Part shown: piece after piece, positions 1 through 8,469 of the stretch | Numbering within the stretch: position 1 is the stretch's first letter | Layout: every line of letters begins with the position of its first letter | From: JANMES01 sp038329865 | GTDB lineage: Bacteria; Planctomycetota; Phycisphaerae; Tepidisphaerales; Tepidisphaeraceae | Length of the DNA: 64,000 nucleotides | NCBI GenBank assembly: GCA_038329865.1 | Contig: JBBQNK010000011.1 | Location: 1 to 64,000, forward strand | Direction of reading: 5' to 3' | Translations under genes and position numbers: made by a program | Notes under the pieces: model-generated | Seen by the model: only the letters and a program-made list of their open reading frames with translations | What the model was told of the DNA's origin: nothing | Databases searched by the model: none

Positions 1-1030
1 TCAGGACCACCTGCGGAAGGCGCTGAAGGAAGACACCTTGAAACTTCCCGAGCAGTTCCAGGCCCAACTCCCACAGGTCAAGGAAGTCCTCCGCAAGTTG
101 GCAGGCAGGCTGGACATCAAGAACGCGGACGAACGCAAGACCATCCGCACCCGGCAGGCGGTGTTGAACAGCGAGGAATTCCAGTCTTTGTGGAACCGCA
201 TCAAGCACAAGACCACATACCGCGTGCAATTTGATAACGAGAAGCTGCTCAAGGAATGCACGGTAGCCCTCGCGGCGTGCCCGCCGATCATCAAGACCCG
301 CGTGCAGATTCGGAAGGCCGATCTCACCATCGGGCGCGGCGGCGTCTCATCGGAAGAAATCGCCGCGACAGCGCCGGCCGTGCTTGAGGAAACAGACATC
401 GAATTGCCTGACCTCCTGACGGATCTCCAGGACAAGACACAGCTCACCCGCCGCAGCCTGGTTCGGATTCTGACGGACAGTGGTCGTCTCGATGATTTCA
501 AACTTAATCCCCAGCAGTTCATCGAACTGACGTCGGAATCCATCCGGCGGACCAAGCGACTGGCCATCGTTGATGGCATCAAATATCAGCGGATCGGCGA
601 CGAGTTTTACTACGCCCAGGAGCTTTTCGAGAGGGAAGAACTGACCGGGTACATGAAGAGCATGTTGGCCGCAACGAAATCCGCGCACGAATTCGTGGTC
701 TACGGTTCGGGGGTTGAACACACCTTTGCCGAGCAGTTGGAGACGAATGCCGCCGTGAAGGTCTACGCCAAGCTTCCCGCCTGGTTCAAGGTGCCGACGC
801 CGCTGGGCACCTACAACCCCGACTGGGCGGTCCTGGTGCAGAAGGACGGTGCGGAACGGCTGTACTTCGTGGTCGAAACCAAGAGCAGTCTGTTCACCGA
901 TGACCTGCGCGACCGTGAGAACGCCAAGATTCAGTGCGGCGAAGCCCATTTTAAGGCCCTGGCCGTTGGTGAGAGCCCTGCCGCGTTTATCAAGGCCCGG
1001 AACATCGACGACTTGATGGCGAAAACCTAA
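1..1030 (+). CDS. Type III restriction enzyme, Res subunit, C-terminal part (5' truncated by window)
   Basis: The open frame runs in from the left edge (codons in phase from base 2) and ends at TAA 1028-1030, so only the C-terminal 342 or so residues are visible. The last third carries the PD-(D/E)xK-like nuclease signature of type III Res subunits: an NPDW motif in the context LGTYNPDWAV, then FVVETK about 15 residues later, giving the D...ExK arrangement. The helicase motifs would lie upstream of the window. In a type III system Res cuts DNA and works with a Mod methyltransferase, also expected upstream. The stop overlaps an ATG (TAATG), suggesting coupling to the next reading frame. It lies inside the mobile island. 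Confidence 0.85.
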   Translation, partial: QDHLRKALKEDTLKLPEQFQAQLPQVKEVLRKLAGRLDIKNADERKTIRTRQAVLNSEEFQSLWNRIKHKTTYRVQFDNEKLLKECTVALAACPPIIKTRVQIRKADLTIGRGGVSSEEIAATAPAVLEETDIELPDLLTDLQDKTQLTRRSLVRILTDSGRLDDFKLNPQQFIELTSESIRRTKRLAIVDGIKYQRIGDEFYYAQELFEREELTGYMKSMLAATKSAHEFVVYGSGVEHTFAEQLETNAAVKVYAKLPAWFKVPTPLGTYNPDWAVLVQKDGAERLYFVVETKSSLFTDDLRDRENAKIQCGEAHFKALAVGESPAAFIKARNIDDLMAKT

Positions 1031-1237
1031 TGGCCGCGAATATTTTCAAGAGGAAACAAGCAGGGAAAAATTGCGGTAATTCTCGTGAAGGGCAAGGAAA
1101 CCGAGGGCACCTATGTCTATGAGGAAGAACTGGGCGAGGGCGGCAAGCCGCCGGTGCTCAAGACCCAATACATCCAGAAATGGGTGCTGGGCTCCAACCC
1201 GCCCGCGAAGATTAAAGTGACGATAGAGTCGGTATGA
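1030..1237 (+). pseudogene. Small gene with apparent +1 frameshift, coupled to the restriction gene
   Basis: An ATG at 1030 overlaps the preceding stop. This frame reads MAANIFKRKQAGK and then stops at about 1120. From about 1064 the neighbouring frame is open to TGA 1235-1237 and encodes an acidic, well-ordered peptide (KIAVILVKGKETEG ... KIKVTIESV). Removing one A from the A5 run at 1066-1070 joins the two into one 69-residue protein. This may be a genuine indel, a sequencing error, or programmed slippage on the A-run. Function is not recognised; the position suggests a small accessory protein of the restriction locus. Confidence 0.45.
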
Positions 1238-1356
1238 TCTCGGACGCCCACCGAAACATCGAGATGGCAGAATTCAGCCGGTGTTTCGAGAGAAATTCGC
1301 CTTTCGCATATAATCGTCGTTTGATGGACTGAATGCCGGGTGCCGTAAGGAGTTTT

Positions 1357-2136
1357 ATGGCGGAGCAGTATTACAAGATCGAATCACTCGGGCGGCAATT
1401 GGGTATCGGCATAGCCGGGAGTCGGTACGTCTCGCTGAGTGCAATTGCCAAGTCAAACGGGCCGAATGCCCCTTACTGTATTCCCAGCGAATTGATCTGT
1501 TGCGAGCTGGGCAGGTTTATCGGATTGCCGATTCCGCCAGTGGCGATGGTTTCGGAGCCGGGTGGAGGGGTTGGACCGGTGTTCGCGTCGCTTGATTTCA
1601 ACCTTGCCGGCAACACGTTACCCCCAGTTGACGTGGCAAAGTGCCTGCAGCTGCTCCCCTCGCTTTCTACTGGGTTGTTGCTCTTTGATATCTGGATGGC
1701 AAACTGCGACAGGCATCCGGCGAACTTTTCAGTCGACTTTCTGTCAACACCACCGCAGATGAGCGTTTTTGATCACAGCCACGCGCTCTTCGGGTATACT
1801 GCGTCGGGTGGCCAAAGCAGGCTGCAGCAGTTGAGGGATCGGCTGGGCATTTCGTGGAAGACAAACAACCCGGTCGATTCGGGCAAGCATCGGCACTGCC
1901 TGCTGGACTCGCTGAACTTGGACGACCACTTTGCTCATTGGCATGACAGAATCAAGTTAACGCCCGATTTCTTCGTTCAAGACCGGTGCGAAGCGGCTTT
2001 GGCGTTCGGGGCCACGCAGTTGGAAGTGGATGCCGCAGTTGACTTTATCCTTCATCGTCGGGATAGAATGATGTCGATAATCAAGGAGAGTCGTGCTGAG
2101 TTTACAGGAATCAAGACTTGGAGGCTGTTCCCATGA
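1357..2136 (+). CDS. HipA-like kinase family protein
   Basis: A 259-residue protein. The ATG at 1357 is chosen because AAGGAG lies just upstream; an in-frame ATG at 1333 lacks such a site. The C-terminal half has features of the HipA kinase fold: FDIWMANCDRHPANF, where D and N fit the catalytic-loop positions, and VFDHSHALFG, matching a metal-binding D. It is shorter than classical HipA (about 440 residues) and lacks the N-terminal HipA domain, like the stand-alone 'HipA-like kinase' family. Its stop overlaps the ATG of the DUF3037 gene (ATGA), so the two are co-translated. HipA proper is a Ser/Thr kinase toxin; whether this short form is toxic is unknown. Confidence 0.75.
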   Translation: MAEQYYKIESLGRQLGIGIAGSRYVSLSAIAKSNGPNAPYCIPSELICCELGRFIGLPIPPVAMVSEPGGGVGPVFASLDFNLAGNTLPPVDVAKCLQLLPSLSTGLLLFDIWMANCDRHPANFSVDFLSTPPQMSVFDHSHALFGYTASGGQSRLQQLRDRLGISWKTNNPVDSGKHRHCLLDSLNLDDHFAHWHDRIKLTPDFFVQDRCEAALAFGATQLEVDAAVDFILHRRDRMMSIIKESRAEFTGIKTWRLFP

Positions 2137-2999
2137 ATACCACCAAATACATGCTGGTCAAATACATCGCAGACCTTCACCGGTTCGAGCCGAGAAATAT
2201 AGGGGTCATCGTCTGTTCGCAACAAGGAGCTGAGGCTCGCTTCGTCGGGGAGTTTGCAGACCGTCCTGGAGACGTTGACGGGCGGTCGATTCCAAGTTTT
2301 GTTACCTCAGGGAATGCTTACAAGCAATGGGTTCGCTATTGGCGGGATGTGTTTGTCGCAGGTCGGATCACCGTACCCGCGTCGGGCGCGACCGTTGACG
2401 TGACCTCGCCGGGATTCCCCGAAGCAGTGCAGGAAACATCTCGTGGGAACTTTGTAGTTGTGGATGCCGGGGCGGTGCTTGATGAAGTACCCGTGGGCAA
2501 ACTTTCGGCCGTCGCGGACCAACTCTATGCACAGCTTGTCGATGCCAAAACACCGGAAGAACCTCGGGACGCTGACCTCGACGCGGTAGCGGATGGCCTT
2601 CTCGACCGGATCGGACTTCGCTCGCATCGGAATTTTCACCGCGATTATACTGTGCAGTGCGCTGTAAATGGCGTGCAGGAGGAATACGTTTTTAGTGACG
2701 CTTTTGCGAATGGATCGCCTCAGCGACTGTACCAAAGACTGGCGATCCCAAAGAGCAAAGTGCGGTTGAGGAAAAACGTTCACGATACTGCATGGAGTTT
2801 TGAGCAAGTTTTCAAGCAGAATATCGTTCCTAAAGACCACGCTGGAGTCCTGGTGTATGTAAATGAGGACCAGCGGTCGCAACCGGACGTGGACAAGTCC
2901 TTAAAATTGCTTGGTTCTATGACGCGGGTCATCAATCTTTGGGACGAACGTGAGGGCCTTATAGAGTTTGAGGCGTTGGCGGCTCTGCCTCAGCACTAA
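2133..2999 (+). CDS. DUF3037-like protein, partner of the HipA-like kinase
   Basis: A 288-residue protein starting at ATG 2133, which shares four bases with the kinase stop and has TTGGAGG upstream. The N-terminal about 110 residues (KYMLVKYIADLHRFEPRNIG followed by a V-rich strand) match the DUF3037 pattern of a Y.(V/A)(R/K)Y strand and an N-(I/V)-G-V motif. The C-terminal about 170 residues are not recognised. Kinase plus DUF3037 pairs recur in bacterial accessory regions; the partner's role is not established. Coupled translation suggests a fixed ratio, as for a toxin-antitoxin or effector-regulator pair, which is inference. Confidence 0.7.
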   Translation: MNTTKYMLVKYIADLHRFEPRNIGVIVCSQQGAEARFVGEFADRPGDVDGRSIPSFVTSGNAYKQWVRYWRDVFVAGRITVPASGATVDVTSPGFPEAVQETSRGNFVVVDAGAVLDEVPVGKLSAVADQLYAQLVDAKTPEEPRDADLDAVADGLLDRIGLRSHRNFHRDYTVQCAVNGVQEEYVFSDAFANGSPQRLYQRLAIPKSKVRLRKNVHDTAWSFEQVFKQNIVPKDHAGVLVYVNEDQRSQPDVDKSLKLLGSMTRVINLWDEREGLIEFEALAALPQH

Positions 3000-3179
3000 G
3001 GAGGCTGTGAGTCAGCATGCCTCGTCCATTGACAAGTCGCGTTTCCAGCTTGAAAAAGCGGTTTTTTCGGCGCGAGAGCTTATGAAGAGGGTTGCGCTCG
3101 GGGAGTTTTTGTAAGTCACGCCGATCGCAATACTTGTGAACCTGTCCCGCGTAGGGCAGAGCGGCCGAAGATGCTTGCC

Positions 3180-3199
3180 AAAACGGTACATACCGTTTT
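3180..3199. promoter_or_regulatory. 20-bp perfect palindrome upstream of the integrase (left copy)
   Basis: The sequence is AAAACGGTA, spacer CA, TACCGTTTT, a perfect 9-bp inverted repeat. It sits 17 bp before the integrase ATG and just before the GGAGG ribosome site. The identical palindrome, inverted (spacer TG), lies at 8470-8489, at the other end of the integration/replication module. The position fits an operator for a dimeric regulator controlling the integrase, or a recombination-accessory site. Confidence 0.65.
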
Positions 3200-3216
3200 C
3201 ACCATCGGAGGTTGCT

Positions 3217-4452
3217 ATGCCTAAGCTGTCCGAAATCGCGGTTCCTTCCTACCGTCACCACAAGAAATCCGGCCAAGCCGTTGTCACGCTGGGCGGAAAA
3301 GATCACTACCTGGGCCGGCACAAGTCGGCCGAAAGCCGGGCGGAGTACTCCCGCGTAGTGGGCGAGTGGATGGCCGCCGGACGACAACTCCCGGCCGATC
3401 CGAACGCCGTCACCGTGGGCGAAGTCGCCGCCGCCTTCCGCAATCACGCCAAGCGGTACTACGCCGACGCCCACGGCAACGCGAGCAAGGCCGTGGTGAA
3501 CTTCAATGAGGCGCTGCGCCCGCTGCTGAAACTCTACGGCAAGACGGCCGCGGTAGACTTCGGCCCGCTGCGGTTGAAGGCGTGCCGGGAGTCGATGATC
3601 GACGCCGGGCGCTGCCGAACGAATATCAATCGGAACGTCACGCGGATCCGCGGCGTGTTCAAGTGGGCCGTCGAGAATGAAATGCTGCCCGCGTCGGTTC
3701 ACCACGGGCTGATGGCGGTGTCTGGCTTGCGGTACGGCAGATCCGAAGCGAAAGAATCGTCGCCGGTTAAGCCCGTGCCGGTTGCCCACGTCGAAAGCAC
3801 GCTGCTACACGTTTCCCGCCAAGTCGCCGCCATGATGCGGTTGCAACTACTCACCGGCATGCGCCCCGGCGAAGTGGTGCTGCTCCGCGGTTGCGATATG
3901 GACACCACCGGCGAGCTGTGGATATACCGTCCGGCCCGGCACAAGACGCAATTACACGGCCACACCCGCGAGGTTTACTTCGGCCCGAAGGCGCAGGAGT
4001 TGATCGGGCCATTTCTCAAAACCGACTTGCAAGCCTACCTATTCTCGCCCGTCGACGCCGAACGCGAACGCCGGGAAGCCTTGCACGCTGCTCGCACAAC
4101 GCCGATGAGTTGCGGCAACCGTCCCGGCACGAACAAGCGCCACAAGCCGCGGCGTGAGCCGGGCGAGCGGTACACCACGATGACTTACTTCCGCGCCGTC
4201 CAGTACGGATGCGACAAAGCATTTCCCGCGCCCGCCGACGTTGCCGACAAGCCCGACGAACTAAAGACGTGGCAACGCGCCCACCGCTGGCATCCTCATC
4301 AACTTCGCCACAACGCCGCCACCGAGCTGCGCAAGCGGTACGGGCTCGAGGCGGCACAAGTCACGCTGGGCCACAAGACGTTGAGTGTGACGGAAATCTA
4401 TGCGGAGAAAAACGTAGCCGCCGCCATGCGGATCGCGGCGGAAGTCGGTTAA
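3217..4452 (+). CDS. Tyrosine recombinase / phage-type integrase
   Basis: A 411-residue integrase. The ATG at 3217 follows GGAGG at 3207-3211; the open frame extends upstream to 3136 but that extension would cover the palindrome. Catalytic residues are visible: R216 in LLTGMRPGEV, H361 and R364 in HPHQLRHNAA, and Y395 in VTEIYAEK, with LGHKTLS between as in the family. Residues of about 1-60 form an arm-type DNA-binding region and 65-170 a core-binding SAM-like domain. It catalyses site-specific insertion and excision; the tRNA-Asn fragment at 8619-8661 is the likely product of its action. It is the first gene of the replication/integration module. Confidence 0.92.
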   Translation: MPKLSEIAVPSYRHHKKSGQAVVTLGGKDHYLGRHKSAESRAEYSRVVGEWMAAGRQLPADPNAVTVGEVAAAFRNHAKRYYADAHGNASKAVVNFNEALRPLLKLYGKTAAVDFGPLRLKACRESMIDAGRCRTNINRNVTRIRGVFKWAVENEMLPASVHHGLMAVSGLRYGRSEAKESSPVKPVPVAHVESTLLHVSRQVAAMMRLQLLTGMRPGEVVLLRGCDMDTTGELWIYRPARHKTQLHGHTREVYFGPKAQELIGPFLKTDLQAYLFSPVDAERERREALHAARTTPMSCGNRPGTNKRHKPRREPGERYTTMTYFRAVQYGCDKAFPAPADVADKPDELKTWQRAHRWHPHQLRHNAATELRKRYGLEAAQVTLGHKTLSVTEIYAEKNVAAAMRIAAEVG

Positions 4453-4556
4453 AATTCACGCGGGACGGCCGACTAATTACCGGCCAAGCGGTTCGAGCGC
4501 GTTCGGTTTCATCACCGCCGACGCGCCCGAGCCGGCCCGCTTTACGAGGTGATGAA

Positions 4557-5168
4557 ATGCCGAAATGGATGGATAAGTCCGAGTCGGAACGGGCACGACT
4601 GAAAACAAAATATCTCTCGCCTGAATTCCCGGCCAAGCTGTCCCGTATGGCCGACGCGCGATTGGGCCGAACCACTCGTTTCATTTACACCCACCTGCCT
4701 ATTAGTTTGGTTCGGGAATGCCTGGAGAAAATCCACCGAAAGTATCCCGCCGTCGCTGGACGAATGAGAACAATTGTTCTCACCATGCAAAAACAATCGC
4801 TGGATAAAGCGGAACGAAAATCATCGCCGCAACGCGCCGCGATCGAAATGATGCTCGACGTTTGGGATCGTGCCGGATTGCCCGATGACATACCCGTGTC
4901 GTCCAACAACCTAGCCGCCTACGCGAGGTATGGCCGAGAGAATGAACGCCGCGAGAAAAACGCCGGTAATGCCGGCGGCAAGGCGAAAAAAGACAAGGCC
5001 GCGAAGGATGCGAAAATCGTTATCGAGAAATACAAGGAAAACCTAACGATTGGTTGGGGCGCCATCAAAGCCATCGCCCAAAACATTTCAGACGAAACTG
5101 GAATAAAAAAGAGCCGCGTAGAAAAAATCATTTCTTCCTACCGAAAACAATCTGCCGCGAAACCCTAG
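4557..5168 (+). CDS. Hypothetical basic protein of the mobile module
   Basis: A 203-residue lysine- and arginine-rich protein. The ATG at 4557 is preceded by GAGGTG at a suitable distance; the open frame extends far upstream but overlaps the integrase in another phase. The middle has a charged, probably coiled segment with a short KAKKDKAAKDAK stretch. The C-terminal about 45 residues (IKAIAQNISDETGIKKSRVE) resemble a helix-turn-helix with a GIKKSRV recognition-like helix, so DNA binding is plausible. No family is recognised. It lies between integrase and DUF1580 gene in the same direction. Confidence 0.6.
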   Translation: MPKWMDKSESERARLKTKYLSPEFPAKLSRMADARLGRTTRFIYTHLPISLVRECLEKIHRKYPAVAGRMRTIVLTMQKQSLDKAERKSSPQRAAIEMMLDVWDRAGLPDDIPVSSNNLAAYARYGRENERREKNAGNAGGKAKKDKAAKDAKIVIEKYKENLTIGWGAIKAIAQNISDETGIKKSRVEKIISSYRKQSAAKP

Positions 5169-5228
5169 GATTCCACCGGCCCACCTTTGAAGCCATGCGA
5201 AACTTCGCTAACGAAAGCGAGGCCTTGC

Positions 5229-5534
5229 ATGATCGACGTTCTCCACGAAGTTCCCCTCACCTTAAACGAAGCGACGCGCCTTCCGTATTTGCGGCGCGGC
5301 GGCAAGCCGATCCACCTGGCGACGGTTCACCGCTGGGCGAGCCGCGGCGCTAAGGGCGTTCGACTTGAAACGATGAAGTTCCCCGGCGGCATGCGCACGA
5401 CCGCCGAAGCCGTGCTGCGCTTCCTTGCCACACTGAATGGCTCGCCCGTCGTTTCCCACTCCAAAGCACGAACGAACGCCATCAACGCCGCCGAGCGCGA
5501 GCTGCAGGCTGCCGGTTTTGAAATCGGCGGATAA
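5229..5534 (+). CDS. DUF1580 family protein (planctomycete mobile-element HTH / excisionase-like)
   Basis: A 101-residue protein. It opens with MIDVLHEVPLTLNEATRLPYL and continues with HLATVHRWASRGAKGVRLET, the DUF1580 pattern: a MerR/excisionase-like winged helix where the VHRWASRG segment is the recognition helix and GVRLET the wing. DUF1580 proteins occur almost only in planctomycetes beside integrases and primase/helicase genes. A role as recombination directionality factor or element regulator is inferred from size, fold and position. The start at 5229 gives the family N-terminus. Confidence 0.8.
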   Translation: MIDVLHEVPLTLNEATRLPYLRRGGKPIHLATVHRWASRGAKGVRLETMKFPGGMRTTAEAVLRFLATLNGSPVVSHSKARTNAINAAERELQAAGFEIGG

Positions 5535-5539
5535 ACAAA

Positions 5540-5580
5540 AACGCCGCCGGCCATTTCTTCGCGGGAAGGCCGACGGCGTT
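5540..5580 (+). terminator. Hairpin between DUF1580 gene and primase-like gene
   Basis: Arms 5540-5552 (AACGCCGCCGGCC) and 5568-5580 pair over 13 bp with one mismatch around a 15-base loop. There is no long T-run, so it may attenuate, stabilise the upstream message, or sit near the next ribosome site rather than act as a classical terminator. Confidence 0.5.
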
Positions 5581-5591
5581 AAGGACTTTCA

Positions 5592-6497
5592 ATGAGCAAT
5601 TATACCACAACTTTAGAAAAGCCGTTGCCGCCCTGGGCCGTGGACATTCTGCGAGCCGTTCCCGCCCGTGGAGGTGGACTTAACCGATGGCTAATGAGCG
5701 CCGCCGTCGCACTCCGCGCCGCCGGGCGCGATCGGCACGACATCGAGCGAGAACTGTCCATTGCGACGGCCGGCGAGCCGATCCGTGCGGGCGAAATCCG
5801 GCGAGCCGTCGAGCGATCGGCGGAATACGTTCGCACCGGCGGACGGCACACACCACCGGCGGCCCGCTGGCCGGAACGCGATGAGCAAGCCCGGGCGCGA
5901 ATACTTGCCGAAGCCGAAGGATACGGCGCGGCCGATCTTCACGCCGACTCGCCATACCAATGCGTGGCCGATGAGCCGATGACCGAGAAAATCATCGACG
6001 CCTTGTTCCCCGGCGATCCGCTTTTGTGCGTCGCGGCGGAAAAGACGCAAGCCGTTACCCGCCCGCGTAAATCGTTCCGCGGGCGTTTGAGCGAATTGCA
6101 ATTCATCGTTCCCAGCGCGATGAGCGCCCCCACCGGCTTGAATCAGAACGGACACCAATCAACGCGATGCCTGAATAACACCGGCCCGCGGCAATATCTG
6201 ATCGTTGAGCAAGACGCCGGCCCGTTCGATGAGCAAGCCGCGATACTCGCGCACCTGGCGACAAGGGCGCCGCTTGTGCTCGTGGTTTTCTCCGCCAAGA
6301 AATCCCTCCACGGCTGGTTCGCATGTCGTGGGGCAAACGAAGCGACGCAAAAGCAATTCTTTTCCGCGGCCGTGCGGTTGGGCGCTGATCCCGCGACGTG
6401 GACGCGATGCCAGCTTGTGAGGATGCCCGACGGATACCGGCCCGACGCAAAAGCCCGTCAGAGCGTGCTGTATTTCGCGCCGGAGGTGGTGAAATGA
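5592..6497 (+). CDS. Primase-like protein (AEP / RepB-type primase fold) of the mobile element
   Basis: A 301-residue protein. The segment LVVFSAKKSLHGWFACRG resembles the SGGKSLHAWF-type strand of archaeo-eukaryotic-like primases in plasmids and phages. The later RCQLVRMPDGYRPDAK matches the R-x-P-x-x-x-R segment of the same group. Acidic residues around LIVEQDAGPFDEQ could contribute metal ligands. The N-terminal about 100 residues are helical and arginine-rich. The stop overlaps the next ATG (ATGA), so it is co-translated with the helicase. Together they would replicate the element. The assignment rests on motifs only. Confidence 0.6.
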   Translation: MSNYTTTLEKPLPPWAVDILRAVPARGGGLNRWLMSAAVALRAAGRDRHDIERELSIATAGEPIRAGEIRRAVERSAEYVRTGGRHTPPAARWPERDEQARARILAEAEGYGAADLHADSPYQCVADEPMTEKIIDALFPGDPLLCVAAEKTQAVTRPRKSFRGRLSELQFIVPSAMSAPTGLNQNGHQSTRCLNNTGPRQYLIVEQDAGPFDEQAAILAHLATRAPLVLVVFSAKKSLHGWFACRGANEATQKQFFSAAVRLGADPATWTRCQLVRMPDGYRPDAKARQSVLYFAPEVVK

Positions 6498-7771
6498 AAA
6501 CTCCCTACGCAAAAGAGTGGGATGCCATTGAGTCCACCGACGCCGAGCCGCTTCCCGCCGGGCCGATACTGGTTTGCATGGCCGACGTGGAGGCGCGAGA
6601 AATATCGTGGCTTTGGCCGGGCCGTATCGCGCTGGGAAGAATCACCTTACTTGTGGGCAAGCCGGGCGAAGGCAAATCCTTTGTCACGATCGACGCCACG
6701 GCGAGAATTACCACCGGCACGCCCTGGCCGGATGGATCGCCTTGCCCGCAAGGTTCGGTGATTCTCATTTCGCCTGAAGATGATCCGGGCGACACGATCC
6801 GAAAGCGGCTGGATGCGCACCATGCCGACGTGCGGCGCGTTCATCTTCTAACGATGACGCGGCGGATCGGCGAAGACGGCAAGGCGTATGAAGTGATGTT
6901 TACACTTGGCGACTTAGCCTCATTGGAAGCGGCGTTGAAGGCGCATCCCGATTGCAAGTTGATCGTCATTGATCCGATCGGAAGTTTGCTAGGCGGTTCA
7001 ACCGATTCCCACCGGGATAACGAAGTGCGCGCCGTACTTGCGCCGATCGCCAAGCTGGCTGAGAAGTACGGTTGCGCCGTGCTGATCGTCGCCCACCGCC
7101 GCAAATCGGCCGGCGGAAGCGCCGACGAAACCGCACTAGGTTCTCGAGCCTTCACGGGCATCGCCCGCGCCGTCTGGCATCTTTCCCGCGATCCTGAAGA
7201 CAAAACCCGCCGGCTGCTGCTGCCCGGCAAAAACAACCTGGCGCCCGAAGGCGACGGCCTGGCGTTCACTATTGCGGGCGATCCGCCGGCGATCCAATGG
7301 GAACGCGAGCCGGTAACGATGACGGCCGATGACGCGATGGCCGTCGAAAGCGGCAACGGAAACGACGAACGGCACGGCCCTGAACCGGAAGCCCGCAACG
7401 CGGCGGTTGAGTGGCTTACTCACCTACTCACCAACGGCGAGGTGGAAGCCGGCAAAGTGAAATCCGACGCGGCCGACGCCGGGATGAACTATCGCACCGT
7501 TCAACGTGCGGCCGACGCGCTGGGCGTGATTCGAGAAAAGAATCAGTTTAGCGGCGGTTGGGTGTGGCGATTCCCCAAGCCCGGCAATCTCAATATCGAG
7601 GTGACAAGTGAGGGTGACAAGTCTCTAAAGAATAAACAACCTGTCCACTTGTCGCCTTCGCAAAAGTCTAGGGAAAACGAACGGTTTTCGTTGACACCGA
7701 ACGAAGGCGACAAGTTAATTGATCTTGTCGCCTTCAATGGATCGGCCCACCAGAACGGACGCAAGGTTTGA
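6494..7771 (+). CDS. RepA-like AAA ATPase / replicative helicase of the mobile element
   Basis: A 425-residue protein starting at ATG 6494 inside the primase stop. It has Walker A in LLVGKPGEGKSFVT (about residues 54-67), an acidic segment SPEDDPGDT typical of the RepA/RSF1010 (AAA_25) group, Walker B in CKLIVIDPIGS, and VLIVAHRRKSAGGS as the sensor/motif-3 strand. A DNA-binding helix-turn-helix probably occupies residues about 300-360 (GMNYRTVQRAADALGV). This hexameric ATPase type unwinds plasmid or phage origins. The C-terminal 60 residues are polar and low in complexity. The TGA overlaps a TTG that opens a short reading frame. Confidence 0.8.
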   Translation: MKTPYAKEWDAIESTDAEPLPAGPILVCMADVEAREISWLWPGRIALGRITLLVGKPGEGKSFVTIDATARITTGTPWPDGSPCPQGSVILISPEDDPGDTIRKRLDAHHADVRRVHLLTMTRRIGEDGKAYEVMFTLGDLASLEAALKAHPDCKLIVIDPIGSLLGGSTDSHRDNEVRAVLAPIAKLAEKYGCAVLIVAHRRKSAGGSADETALGSRAFTGIARAVWHLSRDPEDKTRRLLLPGKNNLAPEGDGLAFTIAGDPPAIQWEREPVTMTADDAMAVESGNGNDERHGPEPEARNAAVEWLTHLLTNGEVEAGKVKSDAADAGMNYRTVQRAADALGVIREKNQFSGGWVWRFPKPGNLNIEVTSEGDKSLKNKQPVHLSPSQKSRENERFSLTPNEGDKLIDLVAFNGSAHQNGRKV

Positions 7772-7905
7772 ACGATTGGACGATCCATCTTCGCCCGCTT
7801 TCATCCGAAGTGCCGGACACGATCCGCGCCGCCGGCGTCGAGGGTCTTAGCTTCACCGCCGGCCCGCCGGCGGTAGCGGGTGAACTTCGGCTTCCGCTCG
7901 CCTAA
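7768..7905 (+). CDS. Possible 45-residue small protein coupled to the helicase gene
   Basis: A TTG overlapping the helicase stop (TTGA) opens a 45-codon frame beginning NDWTIHLRPLSSEVPDTIR and ending at TAA 7903-7905. The overlap and same-strand position suggest coupling. Against this, the 3' half contains a strong hairpin (ACCGCCGG at 7856-7863 against CCGGCGGT at 7868-7875), which could be the real feature. From 7906 to 8144 I see no gene. Confidence 0.35.
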   Translation: MNDWTIHLRPLSSEVPDTIRAAGVEGLSFTAGPPAVAGELRLPLA

Positions 7906-8144
7906 GTTTCGCATGAAAAAAACTGCTCGTAAACGGCATACGGGCATGTTTTGAAGGGCTGATCCGTCCGAGGCCTGGCGATCACGCCGAAGATCGACGG
8001 CCTACACGATGCAAGTCGTGATTTCCCCCGCATCGCGCCCAACCGCGTGGTGCGGGTTTTCATACTGGTTTGCCGTTGGGCGTGAATGTTTCACGGCACG
8101 CGAGCGAACCGCCAACGCCGGCACACCGGCAGAAAAGAGCGTTT

Positions 8145-8396
8145 ATGCCCACCACGATTATCAGCTCGCCCGACGGCGGCAAGCCCTACACGACCCAAGA
8201 CTGGGCGCGCGACGCGGACCACGAGCGCCGACTGCGCGAAACCGCGGTGAAGGAATGGGATGCGATGTCGGCTAGCGAGCGATGCGCCTACGGTTTCTCA
8301 CGCGAGCGGTACATCCCCGCACGAGCGGCCCAGATCCGCACGGGGAAATCGTGCGATGAAATCTGGTACGGCCGGCCCGATCCACGGAAGGCCTGA
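8145..8396 (+). CDS. Small hypothetical protein of the mobile element
   Basis: An 83-residue polar protein. The ATG at 8145 is chosen over upstream in-frame starts because AGAAAAGAG precedes it and the upstream extension is low in complexity. It contains KPYTTQDWARDADHERRLR and DEIWYGRPDP; no domain is recognised. It is the last gene before the terminator-like hairpin at 8424 and the island border. Confidence 0.55.
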   Translation: MPTTIISSPDGGKPYTTQDWARDADHERRLRETAVKEWDAMSASERCAYGFSRERYIPARAAQIRTGKSCDEIWYGRPDPRKA

Positions 8397-8423
8397 TCGG
8401 CAACGCCCAACAATCGCGCACCA

Positions 8424-8456
8424 CACCGCCGGCCGAACATCGCCGGCGGTGCTTTT
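8424..8456 (+). terminator. Intrinsic terminator ending the mobile module
   Basis: Arms CACCGCCGGC (8424-8433) and GCCGGCGGTG (8442-8451) pair perfectly over 10 bp with an 8-base loop, followed by CTTTTA. It lies 28 bp after the stop of the 83-residue protein. Confidence 0.75.
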
Positions 8457-8469
8457 ATGCGCCGATTCG

